A stretch of 64,000 nt of DNA, from positions 1-64,000 of the forward strand of contig NZ_BLXX01000005.1 in NCBI RefSeq assembly GCF_014193515.1, read 5' to 3'. This document shows positions 17,788 to 27,672 of the stretch, in pieces. Numbering within the stretch: the stretch's first letter is position 1; the number at the start of each line of letters is the position of its first letter. The stretch comes from Geomonas silvestris. GTDB lineage: Bacteria > Desulfobacterota > Desulfuromonadia > Geobacterales > Geobacteraceae. The notes beneath the pieces were generated by a model, which was not told the origin of the DNA, did not search any database, and worked only from the letters and a program-made list of their open reading frames with translations. The position numbers and the translations under genes are program-made.

Positions 17788-18657
17788 ATGAAGGAGCAGA
17801 TTCGTCGCACCATCACCCGGCTGGTGACGGAAAACGAAAAGAACTGGTCGCAGGCGCTGAACGCACCGTATTTCACGGCACCGCTGGTAGGTTTCGCCTC
17901 CGCCGACGATCCGGTCTTCGAGCACTTCAAGGAGGCGGTCGGTGATTGGCACCTGACGCCGCGCGAGGCGTTCGAGGCGGTGCATGGTCAAGGAAGCTGG
18001 CACGGCGGCACGGTGGTGAGCTGGGTGATGCCCTGGAGCCAGGAGCTGCGCGACTCCAACCGCCACCAGGTCGAGCGCCCCTCGCGCCAGGTGACGGAGG
18101 CCTACCATCTAAGCTACTTCACCCTGATGAAGGAGCTGCGTGCGAAACTTTTGCACTTCTTGGCCGATGACGGCTACCGCGGGGTGGCACCGGTCGACGG
18201 GCCGGGCTTTCGGATGGTCGATACCCCGACCGGCAAGTCTTCCACCTGGTCGGAGCGCCATATCGGCTATGCGGCGCGGCTGGGAAGCTTCGGGCTCAGC
18301 AGGGGCTTCATCTCGTCGCTCGGGAGTGCCGTGTACCTAAGTTCGGTGGTGATCGATATCGCCCTCGAGCCGGACCCGCAGGAGTTGAGCGATCCCAACG
18401 AGGGGTGCCTGTTCTACTACAACGGCAGCTGCGGCGCCTGCGTGCGGCGCTGCCCGGGGCAGGCAATCTCCAAAGAGGGGCAGGACAAGACCATCTGCGC
18501 AAGCTACGCCTACGGGCGGGAGTCGATCGCGCTGTCGGCGACCTACGGCCTCAGGGGGCCGGCGGGGTGCGCACTCTGCCAGGTGAAGGTCCCCTGCGAG
18601 TCCAAGAATCCCGTGGCCGAGCTCAAGGAAAAACGGAGGCTGGCGGCGATTTTTTAA
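17788..18657 (+). CDS. Epoxyqueuosine reductase-like 4Fe-4S protein
   Basis: A 289-residue protein. The C-terminal half has the two-cluster ferredoxin pattern: NGSCGACVRRCPGQAIS with a further Cys in TICASYAYG, then CALCQVKVPCES. The middle region (SERHIGYAARLGSFGLSRGF) matches the 'G-x-G-x-x-G-x-x-G' cobalamin-side motif area of QueG and related Fe-S proteins. It is shorter than QueG and is probably a paralogue with another reductive role. GAGGAGGAG precedes the ATG; a TTG one codon earlier is less likely. The gene may be controlled by the neighbouring MarR protein. Confidence 0.7.
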   Translation: MKEQIRRTITRLVTENEKNWSQALNAPYFTAPLVGFASADDPVFEHFKEAVGDWHLTPREAFEAVHGQGSWHGGTVVSWVMPWSQELRDSNRHQVERPSRQVTEAYHLSYFTLMKELRAKLLHFLADDGYRGVAPVDGPGFRMVDTPTGKSSTWSERHIGYAARLGSFGLSRGFISSLGSAVYLSSVVIDIALEPDPQELSDPNEGCLFYYNGSCGACVRRCPGQAISKEGQDKTICASYAYGRESIALSATYGLRGPAGCALCQVKVPCESKNPVAELKEKRRLAAIF

Positions 18658-19196
18658 CGGCGCGGCTGGCTGAGTCGCTGCAGGTAGCGCTGCATCCGGG
18701 CGGCGAGCGTTGGGGAGTCGATAAGGAGCGAAAGCTCGTTGTTGCGGGTGAGGGCGGACTGGGTGAGGTTGTGGCTGCCGACGATGACGTAGCGCTCGTC
18801 GATGGCGACGGCCTTGGCGTGGGTGGTGCTCCCTGCGGGGGCGAAGACGACCCGGACGCCCCCCTGGGCCAAAAGGCGCGTGGCGTTGCGGTTGTCGGCC
18901 TGGGTCTGGCGGGTGGCGTCGAGCACCACGGTGACGTCCACCCCGCGGCGCTGGGCGGCGATCAGCTCGCTTGCCACGGCGCGCGGCAGGCTACGCGGGG
19001 AGTCGGCGATCTTGAAAAGAAAAAAGACGCAGATGATGCGCCTTTTCGCCTGCTGGATCTTTTGGATGAGTACCGGGCCGTAGCTGCCGTTTTCCAGCAG
19101 CTGCGGCTCGGGGAGTGGTGTCTGGCCGTGGGCGGGGAGGGCGGTGAGGCAAAGCGCCAGGAGAAGCCCCAAGCTGCCCCGCGCCCAGGCTCGCAT
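18654..19196 (-). CDS. Exported phospholipase D-like nuclease/hydrolase
   Basis: A 180-residue protein with a signal peptide (GLLLALCLTALPAHG) and one PLD motif: HAKAVAID followed by IVGSHNLTQSAL and an acidic NNE. Single-HKD proteins of this size (Nuc type) form dimers that cut DNA or phosphodiesters in the periplasm. The ATG follows the dnaJ stop without a gap, so translation is probably coupled to the heat-shock operon. The 3' end overlaps the convergent QueG-like gene by four bases. Confidence 0.85.
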   Translation of the reverse strand: MRAWARGSLGLLLALCLTALPAHGQTPLPEPQLLENGSYGPVLIQKIQQAKRRIICVFFLFKIADSPRSLPRAVASELIAAQRRGVDVTVVLDATRQTQADNRNATRLLAQGGVRVVFAPAGSTTHAKAVAIDERYVIVGSHNLTQSALTRNNELSLLIDSPTLAARMQRYLQRLSQPRR

Positions 19197-20315
19197 CTAG
19201 TTGAAGATATCCATCACCTTGGAGAAGAAGTTCTTGCGCATCGGATTCGCGTCCTCGCCGCTGATCCGCGCCAGCTCCTCCAGGAGTTCGCGCTGCTGTT
19301 TGTTCAGGTTGGTCGGGGTCTCCACCTTGGCAACCACCAGGTGGTCGCCGCGCCCGTAACCCTGCAGGGCCGGGACCCCCTTGCCGCGCATCCGGAACAT
19401 GGCGCCGGACTGGGTTCCCTCCGGTATCTTCATGTTCACCCTGCCGTCTAAGGTCGGGACCTCGATCTCGCACCCCAAGGCCGCCTGGGTGAAGCTGATC
19501 GGGATCTCGCAGATGACGTCGTTGTCCTCGCGGCGGAAGATGGGGTGCTCGCGCACGCTCAGGGCGACGTAGAGGTCGCCGTTGCTGCCCCCCTTGGCCC
19601 CCTGGCCCCCCTCGCCGGAGAGTTTCAGGCGGATGCCGGTCTCGACCCCGGCCGGGACCTTGACCGAGATGGTCTTCTTGTCGCGCACGGTGCCGTTGCC
19701 GCGGCAGCTGGGGCAGGGGTGTTCGACCACGCGCCCCTCGCCGTTGCAGTGCGAACAGGTCTTGGAGACGCTGAAAAAACCCTGCTGGAAACGCATCTGC
19801 CCGGCACCCTGGCAGGTGGGGCAGGTTTTGGGCTGGGTGCCGGCCTTGGCGCCGGAACCGCCGCAGGCCTCGCAACGCTTGTTGTAGGGGATGTCGATCT
19901 TCTTCTCGATGCCGAAGGCGGCCTCTTCGAAGGTGATGTCGAGGTTGTACTGCAGGTCGTCGCCGCGGCGCCCGCGACCGGCACGGCTGCGCCCGCCGCC
20001 ACCGAACACCTCGCCGAAGATGTCACCGAAGATGTCGCCGAAGGGGGTGCCGGCACCGAAACCGCCCGAGGAGAAGCCGCCCCCCATGCCGGCATGGCCG
20101 AACTGGTCGTAGCGCGCCCGCTTCTCGGCGTCAGAGAGGACCTCGTAGGCCTCGGTGATCTCCTTGAACTTCTCCTCGCTTTCGCGGTCTCCCTGGTTCT
20201 TGTCCGGGTGGAACTTGACCGCAAGACGACGGTACGCCTTCTTGATCTCGGTCTCGGAGGCGTTCCTGTTGACTTCCAGTGTCTCGTAGTAATCCTGCTT
20301 GTCGCCGTTTGCCAA
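19197..20315 (-). CDS. dnaJ: Chaperone protein DnaJ
   Basis: A 372-residue Hsp40. The J domain has HPD in [10 protein letters not shown] (about 34-36), then a Gly/Phe-rich linker, and four zinc-finger repeats ([32 protein letters not shown]; about 145-210), then the substrate-binding C-terminal domains. It stimulates the ATPase of DnaK and delivers unfolded proteins. It follows dnaK by 120 bases on the same strand. A GC-rich hairpin in that gap (about 20341-20369) may tune the relative amount. Confidence 0.96.
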   Translation of the reverse strand: MANGDKQDYYETLEVNRNASETEIKKAYRRLAVKFHPDKNQGDRESEEKFKEITEAYEVLSDAEKRARYDQFGHAGMGGGFSSGGFGAGTPFGDIFGDIFGEVFGGGGRSRAGRGRRGDDLQYNLDITFEEAAFGIEKKIDIPYNKRCEACGGSGAKAGTQPKTCPTCQGAGQMRFQQGFFSVSKTCSHCNGEGRVVEHPCPSCRGNGTVRDKKTISVKVPAGVETGIRLKLSGEGGQGAKGGSNGDLYVALSVREHPIFRREDNDVICEIPISFTQAALGCEIEVPTLDGRVNMKIPEGTQSGAMFRMRGKGVPALQGYGRGDHLVVAKVETPTNLNKQQRELLEELARISGEDANPMRKNFFSKVMDIFN

Positions 20316-20435
20316 GATAGATCCCTTGCTAACGCAAAGAGCAGCGTCCCGGTTTTTTGAGACGCTGCCCGCGTTTTTTTGATGGTTTAAACTGCCCTGC
20401 CGATTATAGCGAAAGACCGGCCCGGGATGCGAGCA

Positions 20436-22361
20436 TTACTTCTTGTCGTCTTTTACTTCTTCGAAGTCGGCATCGACGACCTTCTCGCCCTTGGCTGCGC
20501 CGCCGTTCTCGGCACCCTGGGCCTCGGCGCCCGCTTCGGCACCGGCACCGGCTGCCTGTGCCTTGGCGTAGACCGCCTCGGCCAGCTTGTGCGAGGCCTG
20601 CATGAGCGCTTCGCTCGCCTTCTTGATCTCTTCCGCATCGGTCCCTTCGAGGGTTTTCTTGAGGGCCGCGATCCCTTCTTCGATCTTCTGCTTCTCGGAG
20701 GCGTCGATCTTGTCGCCGAACTCGCCCAGGGACTTCTCGGTGGAGTAGACCAGGTTGTCCCCCTGGTTCTTCGCTTCGATCAGCTCACGCTTCTTCTTGT
20801 CGTCGGCGGCGTGCGCCTCGGCCTCGCGCACCATCTTCTCGACCTCTTCCTTGGAGAGACCCGAGGAAGCGGTGATGCGGATGGACTGCTCCTTGCCGGT
20901 GCCCAGGTCCTTCGCGGAGACGTGGACGATGCCGTTCGCGTCGATGTCGAAGGTCACCTCGATCTGCGGGACCCCGCGCGGTGCGGCCGGGATGCCGGAG
21001 AGCTCGAAGTTGCCCAGGGTCTTGTTGTCCGCCGCCATCTCGCGCTCGCCCTGCAGGACGTGGATGGAGACCGCCGGCTGGTTGTCGGCTGCGGTGGAGA
21101 ACACCTGCGATTTCCGGCACGGGATGGTGGAGTTCTTGTCGATCAGCTTGGTCATCACGCCGCCCAGGGTCTCGATCCCGAGGGAGAGCGGGGTGACGTC
21201 GAGCAAGAGCACGTCCTTCACGTCGCCTTTCAAAACGCCGCCCTGGATGGCCGCGCCGATTGCCACGACCTCGTCGGGGTTCACGCCGCGGTTCGGGGCC
21301 TTGCCGAAGATGTCCTGCACCCTCTTCTGCACGATCGGCATGCGGGTCATGCCGCCCACCAGGATCACCTCGTCGATGTCGCTCGGGGAGAGACCGGCGT
21401 CCTTGAGCGCGGTGCGGCAGGGGCCTTCGAGCTTCGCGATCAGGTCGGCGCAGATGGCTTCCAGCTTGGCGCGGGTCAGCTTCATGGTCAGGTGCTTGGG
21501 ACCCGAGGCGTCGGCGGTGATGAACGGGAGGTTGATATCGGTCTCAAGCGAGGTGGAGAGTTCGCACTTCGCCTTCTCGCCGGCCTCTTTGAGGCGCTGC
21601 AGGGCCATCTTGTCGCCCCTGAGGTCGATCCCCTGGTCCTTTTTGAACTCGTCGGCGATGTGGTCGATGATCTTCTGGTCGAAGTCCTCGCCGCCCAGGA
21701 AGGTGTCGCCGTTGGTGGATTTCACCTCGAAGACCCCTTCGCCGAGTTCCAGGATGGAGATGTCGAAGGTACCGCCGCCCAGGTCGAACACGGCGATCTT
21801 CTCGTCTTTCTTCTTGTCCAGGCCGTAGGCGAGAGCTGCCGCGGTCGGCTCGTTTATGATGCGCAGGACGTTCAGGCCGGCGATCTTGCCGGCGTCTTTC
21901 GTTGCCTGGCGCTGCGAGTCGTCGAAGTAGGCCGGGACGGTGATGACCGCGTCGGTCACGGTCTCGCCCAGGTAGTCCTCGGCGGTCTTCTTCATCTTCA
22001 TGAGGACCATGGCCGAGATTTCCGGCGGGGAATATTTCTGGCCGCGCACCTCTACCCAGGCGTCGGAGTTGTCGGCTTTGACGATCTTGAACGGCGAGAT
22101 GGCGATATCCTTCTTCACCGCTTCGGTGTCGTACTTGCGCCCGATGAGACGCTTGATGGCGTACAGCGTGTTCTCGGGGTTGGTGACCGCCTGGCGCTTG
22201 GCCTGCTGTCCGACCAGACGCTCACCGCTCTCGGCGAAGGCCACCATGGACGGGGTGGTGCGGCTACCTTCCGCGTTAGCTATGACAACCGGCTCCCCAC
22301 CTTCCATCACTGCGACGCAGGAGTTGGTGGTCCCGAGGTCGATCCCTATCACTTTGCTCAT
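20436..22361 (-). CDS. dnaK: Chaperone protein DnaK (Hsp70)
   Basis: A 641-residue Hsp70 starting [21 protein letters not shown]. It contains the ATPase signature IFDLGGG-type segment ([15 protein letters not shown]), the third signature [11 protein letters not shown], the linker [12 protein letters not shown] and the substrate-binding domain, and ends in an Ala/Gly-rich tail with [15 protein letters not shown]. An upstream in-frame extension of 24 codons is not part of the protein. Third gene of the hrcA operon. Confidence 0.97.
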   Translation of the reverse strand: MSKVIGIDLGTTNSCVAVMEGGEPVVIANAEGSRTTPSMVAFAESGERLVGQQAKRQAVTNPENTLYAIKRLIGRKYDTEAVKKDIAISPFKIVKADNSDAWVEVRGQKYSPPEISAMVLMKMKKTAEDYLGETVTDAVITVPAYFDDSQRQATKDAGKIAGLNVLRIINEPTAAALAYGLDKKKDEKIAVFDLGGGTFDISILELGEGVFEVKSTNGDTFLGGEDFDQKIIDHIADEFKKDQGIDLRGDKMALQRLKEAGEKAKCELSTSLETDINLPFITADASGPKHLTMKLTRAKLEAICADLIAKLEGPCRTALKDAGLSPSDIDEVILVGGMTRMPIVQKRVQDIFGKAPNRGVNPDEVVAIGAAIQGGVLKGDVKDVLLLDVTPLSLGIETLGGVMTKLIDKNSTIPCRKSQVFSTAADNQPAVSIHVLQGEREMAADNKTLGNFELSGIPAAPRGVPQIEVTFDIDANGIVHVSAKDLGTGKEQSIRITASSGLSKEEVEKMVREAEAHAADDKKKRELIEAKNQGDNLVYSTEKSLGEFGDKIDASEKQKIEEGIAALKKTLEGTDAEEIKKASEALMQASHKLAEAVYAKAQAAGAGAEAGAEAQGAENGGAAKGEKVVDADFEEVKDDKK

Positions 22362-22454
22362 GTCTGTTGATCCTCCATGTTTGGTAACTATCGCTGGAAA
22401 CCTAGTCATCCCCCCGCCAAAAAACAAGGGCACGACTAAAAAAAACTGAAATCA

Positions 22455-22597
22455 GTTCTAGGTTCCTATGTTCTACGTTCTAAGTTAACACCCAGAAGGG
22501 CTTCCCTTTTTTGAGCCGGGGCGACGATCCGGTCACCTGGGCTTCGAACCTGGAACAGCCGGGGGAAACGTAGAACCTAGAACGTAGACCTAGAACG
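22455..22597. repeat. Heptad repeats in opposite orientation between dnaK and grpE
   Basis: GTTCTAGGTTCCTATG and TTCTACGTTCTAAG at 22455-22485 are built of 7-base units of the form TTCTAnG. The reverse complement of such units (AACGTAGAACCTAG, AACGTAGACCTAGAAC) lies at 22567-22597. The two blocks could pair in the mRNA across about 80 bases. The same heptads occur at 50243. Confidence 0.65.
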
Positions 22598-22601
22598 GCC
22601 G

Positions 22602-23186
22602 TTATCCCTTGGGCGCGATGGCCACGGTGACCATGGCCGGGCGCAAGAGGCGCTCGTTCAACAGGTAGCCCTTCTGGAACTCGGCCACCACGGTGTTGGG
22701 CTGCTGGTCGGCGGTCTCCACCTGCGCCATGGCCTGGTGGAAGGAGGGGTCGAACGCGGTCCCCGGAGCGTTCTCCACCGGGGTCACGCCGAACTTCTTC
22801 AGGGCGCCCTGCAGCATGGAGAGGGTGAGCTTCACCCCTTCGATGATGGCGGTGAGCCCTTCCTCGGAGGCGTGGGCGATGGCGCGCTCCATGTTGTCGA
22901 CCGCCGGGAGCACCTCGAGGATCAGCTGCTCGTTGCCGTACTTGAGGATCTCTTCCTTCTCGCGCTGGGTCCTCTTGCGGAAGTTCTCCAGGTCGGCCCG
23001 CTCGCGCAGGAATTTGTCCCAGTTTGCCGCCGACTCGAGCCCCTTGGCGGCGAGCGCCTCTTCCAATTCCTTGATGCGATCCGCGTCGCTGGCCGGAGCC
23101 GAAAGCTCGACGTGGTCCTGGGAAGCTGCCTGGGGAGCCTCCTCTTTCTTGGGCTCCTGATTACCGTGTTTTTTCTTGAGATCCAT
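22602..23186 (-). CDS. grpE: Nucleotide exchange factor GrpE
   Basis: A 194-residue protein with a charged N-terminal tail, a long helix (about 40-95, [17 protein letters not shown]) and the C-terminal beta part ([20 protein letters not shown] through [17 protein letters not shown]) that pushes ADP out of DnaK. Second gene of the operon, 24 bases after hrcA. Confidence 0.96.
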   Translation of the reverse strand: MDLKKKHGNQEPKKEEAPQAASQDHVELSAPASDADRIKELEEALAAKGLESAANWDKFLRERADLENFRKRTQREKEEILKYGNEQLILEVLPAVDNMERAIAHASEEGLTAIIEGVKLTLSMLQGALKKFGVTPVENAPGTAFDPSFHQAMAQVETADQQPNTVVAEFQKGYLLNERLLRPAMVTVAIAPKG

Positions 23187-23210
23187 CCGGTTCCACTCTC
23201 CTTTGTCCCC

Positions 23211-24242
23211 CTACTCGGTCTCGAGCAGGCGGCTGATCAGTTTCGCTGTGTAGTCGACGATCGGGATCACCCGGCCGTAGCCCATGCGGGTCGGGCCGAT
23301 GACGCCGAGGACGCCGACGGTATCTTTTCCGGTCATATACGTCGAGGTGATCAGGCTCATCCCCTCCATCTTCACCAGGTGCGACTCGGACCCGATGAAG
23401 ATCTGCACCCCCTCGGCCTGCATGGCGCGGTCCAAAAGGTCGAGGATCAACCCCTTGCTCTCGAAGGCGCGGAAGATCTCGCGCATCTTGGCCGCGTCGT
23501 GGAACTCGGGCTGCTCGAGGATGTTCGCCTGCCCCTCGACGAAGATCTGGGTGTCGTCGCTTTTGAGGGTCGCCTCGGAGAGCACGATGGCCTGGGACAG
23601 CATGGCGTCGTAGCGCACCTTTTCGCTCTTCATCTCGAAGAGCAGCCGCTCGCGCACCTGGGCTATGGTGAGCCCCTTCAACTGCTCGTTCAGGTAGTTC
23701 CCCATCCTGACCAGGTCGTCCTGGCCGATCTCGTGGTCGGTCTCGATGAGACGGTTCTGCACCGCGCCGTTTTGCGAGACCAGGATCGCCAGCAACCGGT
23801 GGCTGGAGAGCCTGACGAACTCGAGCTGGCGGAAGACGTTGGCGGCGAAGCGCGGCGCCATGACGACCCCCATGTAACTCGAGGTGGAGGAGAGCAGGCG
23901 GCTGGTCTCTTTCAGGACCTCGGAGATGTCCTTGCCGGCCAACTGGCAGCGGCGCTTGATCTCCTCGCGGTTGTCCCGGGTCAGGTTTCTCACCTCGAGG
24001 ATCGAGTTCACGTAGAGGCGGTACGCCTTGTCGGTCGGGATCCTGCCGGCGGAGGTATGGGGGGAGGTGAGAAAGCCCATCTCCTCGAGGTCGGACATCA
24101 CGTTGCGCACCGTCGCGGGCGAAAGCGCCAGCGCGTGGCTCTTGGTGAGCGTCCGGCTTCCGACAGGTTCGGCAGTGGCGATGTAGTCCTCGATGACTGC
24201 CTCGAGGATCCGCTTGCCCCGTTCTGAAAGCTGTTCTTCCAT
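23211..24242 (-). CDS. hrcA: Heat-inducible repressor HrcA
   Basis: A 343-residue repressor. The N-terminal winged helix (SERGKRILEAVIEDYIATAE, then SHALALSPATVRNVMSDLEE) binds the CIRCE operator. The rest includes the GAF-like core and ends GRVIPIVDYTAKLISRLLE. HrcA needs GroE for folding, so the operon is released when GroE is engaged by unfolded protein (family knowledge). The start MEEQLSERG is preferred for its GGAGCGAGGT leader; an upstream start eleven codons earlier would overlap the operator region. Confidence 0.95.
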   Translation of the reverse strand: MEEQLSERGKRILEAVIEDYIATAEPVGSRTLTKSHALALSPATVRNVMSDLEEMGFLTSPHTSAGRIPTDKAYRLYVNSILEVRNLTRDNREEIKRRCQLAGKDISEVLKETSRLLSSTSSYMGVVMAPRFAANVFRQLEFVRLSSHRLLAILVSQNGAVQNRLIETDHEIGQDDLVRMGNYLNEQLKGLTIAQVRERLLFEMKSEKVRYDAMLSQAIVLSEATLKSDDTQIFVEGQANILEQPEFHDAAKMREIFRAFESKGLILDLLDRAMQAEGVQIFIGSESHLVKMEGMSLITSTYMTGKDTVGVLGVIGPTRMGYGRVIPIVDYTAKLISRLLETE

Positions 24243-24264
24243 ACCTCGCTCCTTCAAAAGCAGA

Positions 24265-24291
24265 TTAGCACTCAAAAACCCAGAGTGCTAA
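24265..24291 (-). promoter_or_regulatory. CIRCE operator
   Basis: TTAGCACTC, nine bases, GAGTGCTAA: a perfect match to the CIRCE consensus bound by HrcA. It sits 22 bases before the hrcA start and directly after the -10 box. Confidence 0.97.
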
Positions 24292-24298
24292 CCAGCCT

Positions 24299-24327
24299 AA
24301 GTTAGCAACGGACCTAAGCTTTGTCAA
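24299..24327 (-). promoter_or_regulatory. Sigma-70 promoter of hrcA-grpE-dnaK-dnaJ
   Basis: On the minus strand TTGACA (24327-24322), 17 bases, TAACTT (24304-24299). The expected start site falls at the edge of the CIRCE element, so bound HrcA would block initiation. Confidence 0.85.
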
Positions 24328-24787
24328 GGGGACTCTCCAGGGGACTTTTTGGCGGCGGCGGAGGGAGGAAAATCGTGGATATCCGTGGGGATAGTGGCGG
24401 GGCGCGGCGGCGGAGAACCGGCCGGCGAGGTTTTCCCCTGGCGGCAACGACGAGCAGGTGAGCCGCAGCGCCGAGGGGGAAGGGGAACGAAGCCGGTCAA
24501 ATCCCCTCTGTCTCCTTTCGCAAAGGGGAGGACGCGGGGGAGGCTGCAGCGCTAACGTGGCTGCAGCGGGGCCATCCCTTCTTTTCTCTCGTGCTCACGA
24601 TAGATCGTAGGAGCGAACAATGGTGCAGGGAAAGGCGAATCCCCCCTGGCCCCCCTTTTCCAACGGGGGAAACGTTGGGCTGCCAGCAGTAGTTGAAAAG
24701 AACCATGTCAGCGCTTCCCGGAATTCCGGAGGAGTCTTTCCAAAGGGGGGGACGTGAGGCGGAAGGTGCCGCTTTGCACAAGTGTCG
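24328..24787. repeat. Intergenic region with three family B repeat copies
   Basis: Copies are seen at about 24498-24552 (CTCCTTTCGCAAAGGGGAGG), 24634-24690 (CCCCCTTTTCCAACGGGGG followed by GCTGCCAGCAG) and 24735-24762 (TCTTTCCAAAGGGGGG then ACGTGAGG). No gene is seen. This is the densest cluster of the family in the window. Confidence 0.6.
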
Positions 24788-25936
24788 TCAGAGGAACTCG
24801 GCGAAGATGCGGTTGGCGACGATGATCGCCTGCGGTGCCAGGCGGATACGGCTTCCTTCTCGGACCAGCTGACCGGCGGCGACCAGGCGGTCGACGATTT
24901 CCAGCCGCGAGGCGAGGGCGCTTGCGCCGTAATCCTTTTCCAGTTGGTCCAGGTCCAGGCCGGCGAGGACGCGCAGGCCGAGGAAGAAGGCTTCCGAAAC
25001 CGCCTGATCGTGGTTCAAGACTTCCCGCTCCCGCTCGGGGAGGGCATCTGACAGGACCGCCTCGCGGTACTCGCCCGCCCCCTCGGCGTTGTGCCAGCGC
25101 TCTCCCATGCCGTTGTCGTTCCAGAACGAGTGGGCGCCGGCGCCGAAGCCGAGATAGCTCTGCCGGGTCCAGTAGGCGCCGTTGTGACGCGATTGGCGGC
25201 CGGGACGGGCGAAGTTGGAGATCTCGTAGTGCCGGTAGCCCCCCTTTCCCAGCACCTCGGCGGTGGCCTCGAACATGGCGGCCGCGTCCTCCTCGCCGGG
25301 AAGCGTCAGGTTGCCCGACTCTACCAGCGCCTCGAAGGGGGTCTCCTCCTCGACGGAGAGGGCGTAGGCGGAGATGTGCTCCGGGGCGAGCGCGATCCCG
25401 TCCGCGAGTGCCTGGCGCCACTGCGCGGGGGACTGGCCGGGGAGCGAATGCATGAGGTCGATGCTCACGTTGTCGAAGCCGGCCTTGCGGCAGGCCTCGA
25501 AAGCGTCCAGCGCCTCCTGCCGGCTGTGGACGCGCCCGAGCATTTCCAGGAGGCGGTCCTCGAAGGACTGGATCCCGAGCGAGATGCGGTTCACCCCGGC
25601 GCTGCGGTACCCGGAGAGTTTTTCGAGGGTGAGCGTCCCCGGGTTGGCTTCCAGGGTGATCTCGGCGTCGGGGGCAAGTGAGAAGCGCGCCGCTGCTGCG
25701 TCGATGAGGGCTGCGACCTCGGCAGGCGCCATGAGCGACGGGGTGCCGCCTCCCAGGTAGAGGGTGGTGGCCTGAACCGGCTGGGCGAGCCGCGCCTGGC
25801 GCAGCTCCATCTCGCGCACGAGGAGCTGCGGATACTCCTCACGCGCCAGGATGCTCGAGGCCGCCGAGTTGAAGTCGCAGTAGAGGCACTTCTTGAGGCA
25901 GAAGGGGAAATGTATGTAGAGTCCGGTTCTGATCAC
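24788..25936 (-). CDS. hemW: Radical SAM heme chaperone HemW-like
   Basis: A 382-residue radical SAM protein. IHFPFCLKKCLYCDFNS gives the CxxxCxxC cluster ligands with the extra Cys-Asp-Phe typical of HemN/HemW, followed by LYLGGGTPSLM. It lacks the long N-terminal part of the coproporphyrinogen dehydrogenase HemN. HemW proteins bind heme and are thought to deliver it to respiratory proteins, which fits a cytochrome-rich organism. The GTG start (VIRTGLYIHF) is chosen because CGGAGCG lies at good spacing; the much longer open frame has no support. Confidence 0.85.
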   Translation of the reverse strand: MIRTGLYIHFPFCLKKCLYCDFNSAASSILAREEYPQLLVREMELRQARLAQPVQATTLYLGGGTPSLMAPAEVAALIDAAAARFSLAPDAEITLEANPGTLTLEKLSGYRSAGVNRISLGIQSFEDRLLEMLGRVHSRQEALDAFEACRKAGFDNVSIDLMHSLPGQSPAQWRQALADGIALAPEHISAYALSVEEETPFEALVESGNLTLPGEEDAAAMFEATAEVLGKGGYRHYEISNFARPGRQSRHNGAYWTRQSYLGFGAGAHSFWNDNGMGERWHNAEGAGEYREAVLSDALPEREREVLNHDQAVSEAFFLGLRVLAGLDLDQLEKDYGASALASRLEIVDRLVAAGQLVREGSRIRLAPQAIIVANRIFAEFL

Positions 25937-26129
25937 GTTGAACGCTCCGTCTATTCTTAAGTTGCCTGCTGCACGAACGCCCAGGTCGGGGGTGTCTCCT
26001 CCTCTTAAGTAGCAAATTCCCGCGCGCCTTGTCACCAAAATGCGTGGAACTCCTGAAAGTCTCTTGAAATCCGCAGACGCTCGGATTAAAATTCCGCTTT
26101 GCAGTTTTCCCGAAGCCAAGGGGGAGGAG

Positions 26130-26909
26130 ATGCAGAGTACTGTTAAAGCTGCGGCCGTACAGTTCACCATCGCACTGGGGGACGTCGACGCGAACCTTGC
26201 GCAGGTGCGGGAGGCCCTCGCACGGCTCGCGCAGCGCGGCACGGAACTGGTCGTGCTCCCGGAGATGTGGAGCTCGGGCTTCGCCTATAAGGAACTGAAC
26301 CGGTTGGCGCAACGCACCCCCGAGATCGTCGAGGAGCTGGAACGGCTCTCCCGCGAGTACGGGATGGTGATCGTGGGGAGCCTCCCCGAGCCGCACGGCG
26401 ACAAGGTCTACAACACCGCCTACCTGGTGGACCGCGGGCGCCTGGCCGGCAGCTACCGAAAGCTGCACCTCTTCTCGCTGATGGGCGAGGACCGCTCCCT
26501 GGACGCCGGGGACCGCGCGGTGGTCGCGGAGACCAGCCTGGGCAGGGTCGGCATGCTGATCTGCTACGACCTGCGCTTCCCGGAACTGGCCCGCCGGCTC
26601 ACGCTCGACGGCGCCGAGATCCTCGTGGTCCCCGGGGAGTGGCCCAAGCCGCGCGACGACCACTGGCACACGCTCTTGCGCGGCCGCGCCATCGAAAACC
26701 AGCTCTTCATCGTCGCCGCGAACTGCTGCGGCATGGTCGGCAAGCTCGATTTCTTCGGGGGGAGCCTGATCCTGGGACCCAAGGGTGAGATCCTCGCCCA
26801 GGGGGGGTACGAGAGCTGCGAGCTGGAGGCGACCCTGGAGGCGCAGGCCATGGAGAGCTGGCGCGCCAGCATCCCCTGCCTTAAAGACCGCAGGCCCGAC
26901 TGCTACTGA
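26130..26909 (+). CDS. Carbon-nitrogen hydrolase (nitrilase superfamily, omega-amidase-like)
   Basis: A 259-residue enzyme with the full catalytic triad: Glu in LVVLPEMWSSGF, Lys in YRKLHLFSLMGED, Cys in MLICYDLRFPEL. The pattern resembles omega-amidases (YafV/NIT2), which hydrolyse alpha-ketoglutaramate and similar amides in the methionine/glutamine salvage route, but other amide substrates are possible. GGGGGAGG sits just before the ATG of MQSTVKAA; a 30-codon extension upstream is unlikely. It is divergent from hemW. Confidence 0.85.
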   Translation: MQSTVKAAAVQFTIALGDVDANLAQVREALARLAQRGTELVVLPEMWSSGFAYKELNRLAQRTPEIVEELERLSREYGMVIVGSLPEPHGDKVYNTAYLVDRGRLAGSYRKLHLFSLMGEDRSLDAGDRAVVAETSLGRVGMLICYDLRFPELARRLTLDGAEILVVPGEWPKPRDDHWHTLLRGRAIENQLFIVAANCCGMVGKLDFFGGSLILGPKGEILAQGGYESCELEATLEAQAMESWRASIPCLKDRRPDCY

Positions 26910-26931
26910 GCCGGCCCGTCACGCTTTCCTG

Positions 26932-26960
26932 TTGACTTCGCCGAAGCTAAAGCATATTTT
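26932..26960 (+). promoter_or_regulatory. Promoter of the tol operon
   Basis: TTGACT at 26932-26937, 17-base spacer, TATTTT at 26955-26960. It lies 38 bases before the tolQ start and after the stop of the hydrolase gene. Confidence 0.7.
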
Positions 26961-26997
26961 TTCGCTTTGACTGTCATTTAACCGGAGGTACTGTCCC

Positions 26998-27669
26998 TTG
27001 GGTATGTTCGCTTCGACCGGCCTGGTCGTAAAAATCGTCCTGATCGTTTTGCTCTACTTCTCGGTGGTCTCCTGGGGGATCATCTTCTACAAGCTCTTGC
27101 AGGTCTACCGCGCCAACGGCGCCTCGAAGCGCTTCCTCGAGTTCTTCTACAAGGCCAAAAGCTTCGACGCCATCGGCTCGCAACTGGACCGCTTCGAGAA
27201 CTCGCCGCTCGCGGTCTTGTTCCAGGACGGCTACAACGAGCTGAAGAAGCTGCGCGGCAAGGGTGACGAGAAGGCCGATCCCAGCGTGATCAGCACCGAC
27301 CTGGGGATCGACAACATCGCCCGCTCGCTGCGCCGGGCCACCACCTCGGAGATCACCCGCCTGGAGAAGTACCTGACCTTCCTCGCCACCACCGGCGCCA
27401 CCGCACCGTTCATCGGCCTGTTCGGCACGGTCTGGGGGATCATGAGCGCCTTCGAGAAGATCGGCCAGTCCGGCTCGGCCTCGCTCGCCGTGGTCGCCCC
27501 CGGGATCGCCGAGGCGCTCATCGCCACCGCAATCGGCCTGGTGGCCGCCATCCCCGCCGTCATGGGGTACAACCACTTCCAGCAGAAGATTAGGGTGCTC
27601 ATCTCGGAGATGGACAGCTTCTCCACCGAGTTCCTGAACATCGTGCAGCGCAACTTCGCGGGGAGATAG
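26998..27669 (+). CDS. tolQ: TolQ (MotA/TolQ/ExbB proton channel)
   Basis: A 223-residue inner-membrane protein with three helices (about 8-30, 125-150, 160-185) and the family motif TTGATAPFIGLFGTVWGIM. With TolR it converts proton flow into movement of the Tol-Pal system, which pulls the outer membrane inward at division. A TTG start (MGMFASTG) is chosen because GGAGGT lies eight bases upstream; the ATG two codons later would be too far from it. First gene of the operon. Confidence 0.93.
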   Translation: MGMFASTGLVVKIVLIVLLYFSVVSWGIIFYKLLQVYRANGASKRFLEFFYKAKSFDAIGSQLDRFENSPLAVLFQDGYNELKKLRGKGDEKADPSVISTDLGIDNIARSLRRATTSEITRLEKYLTFLATTGATAPFIGLFGTVWGIMSAFEKIGQSGSASLAVVAPGIAEALIATAIGLVAAIPAVMGYNHFQQKIRVLISEMDSFSTEFLNIVQRNFAGR

Positions 27670-27672
27670 ACC

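Noticed and set aside
20427-22370. Antisense frame opposite dnaK
   Set aside because: Well-known shadow frame of dnaK genes; the dnaK product is unmistakable.
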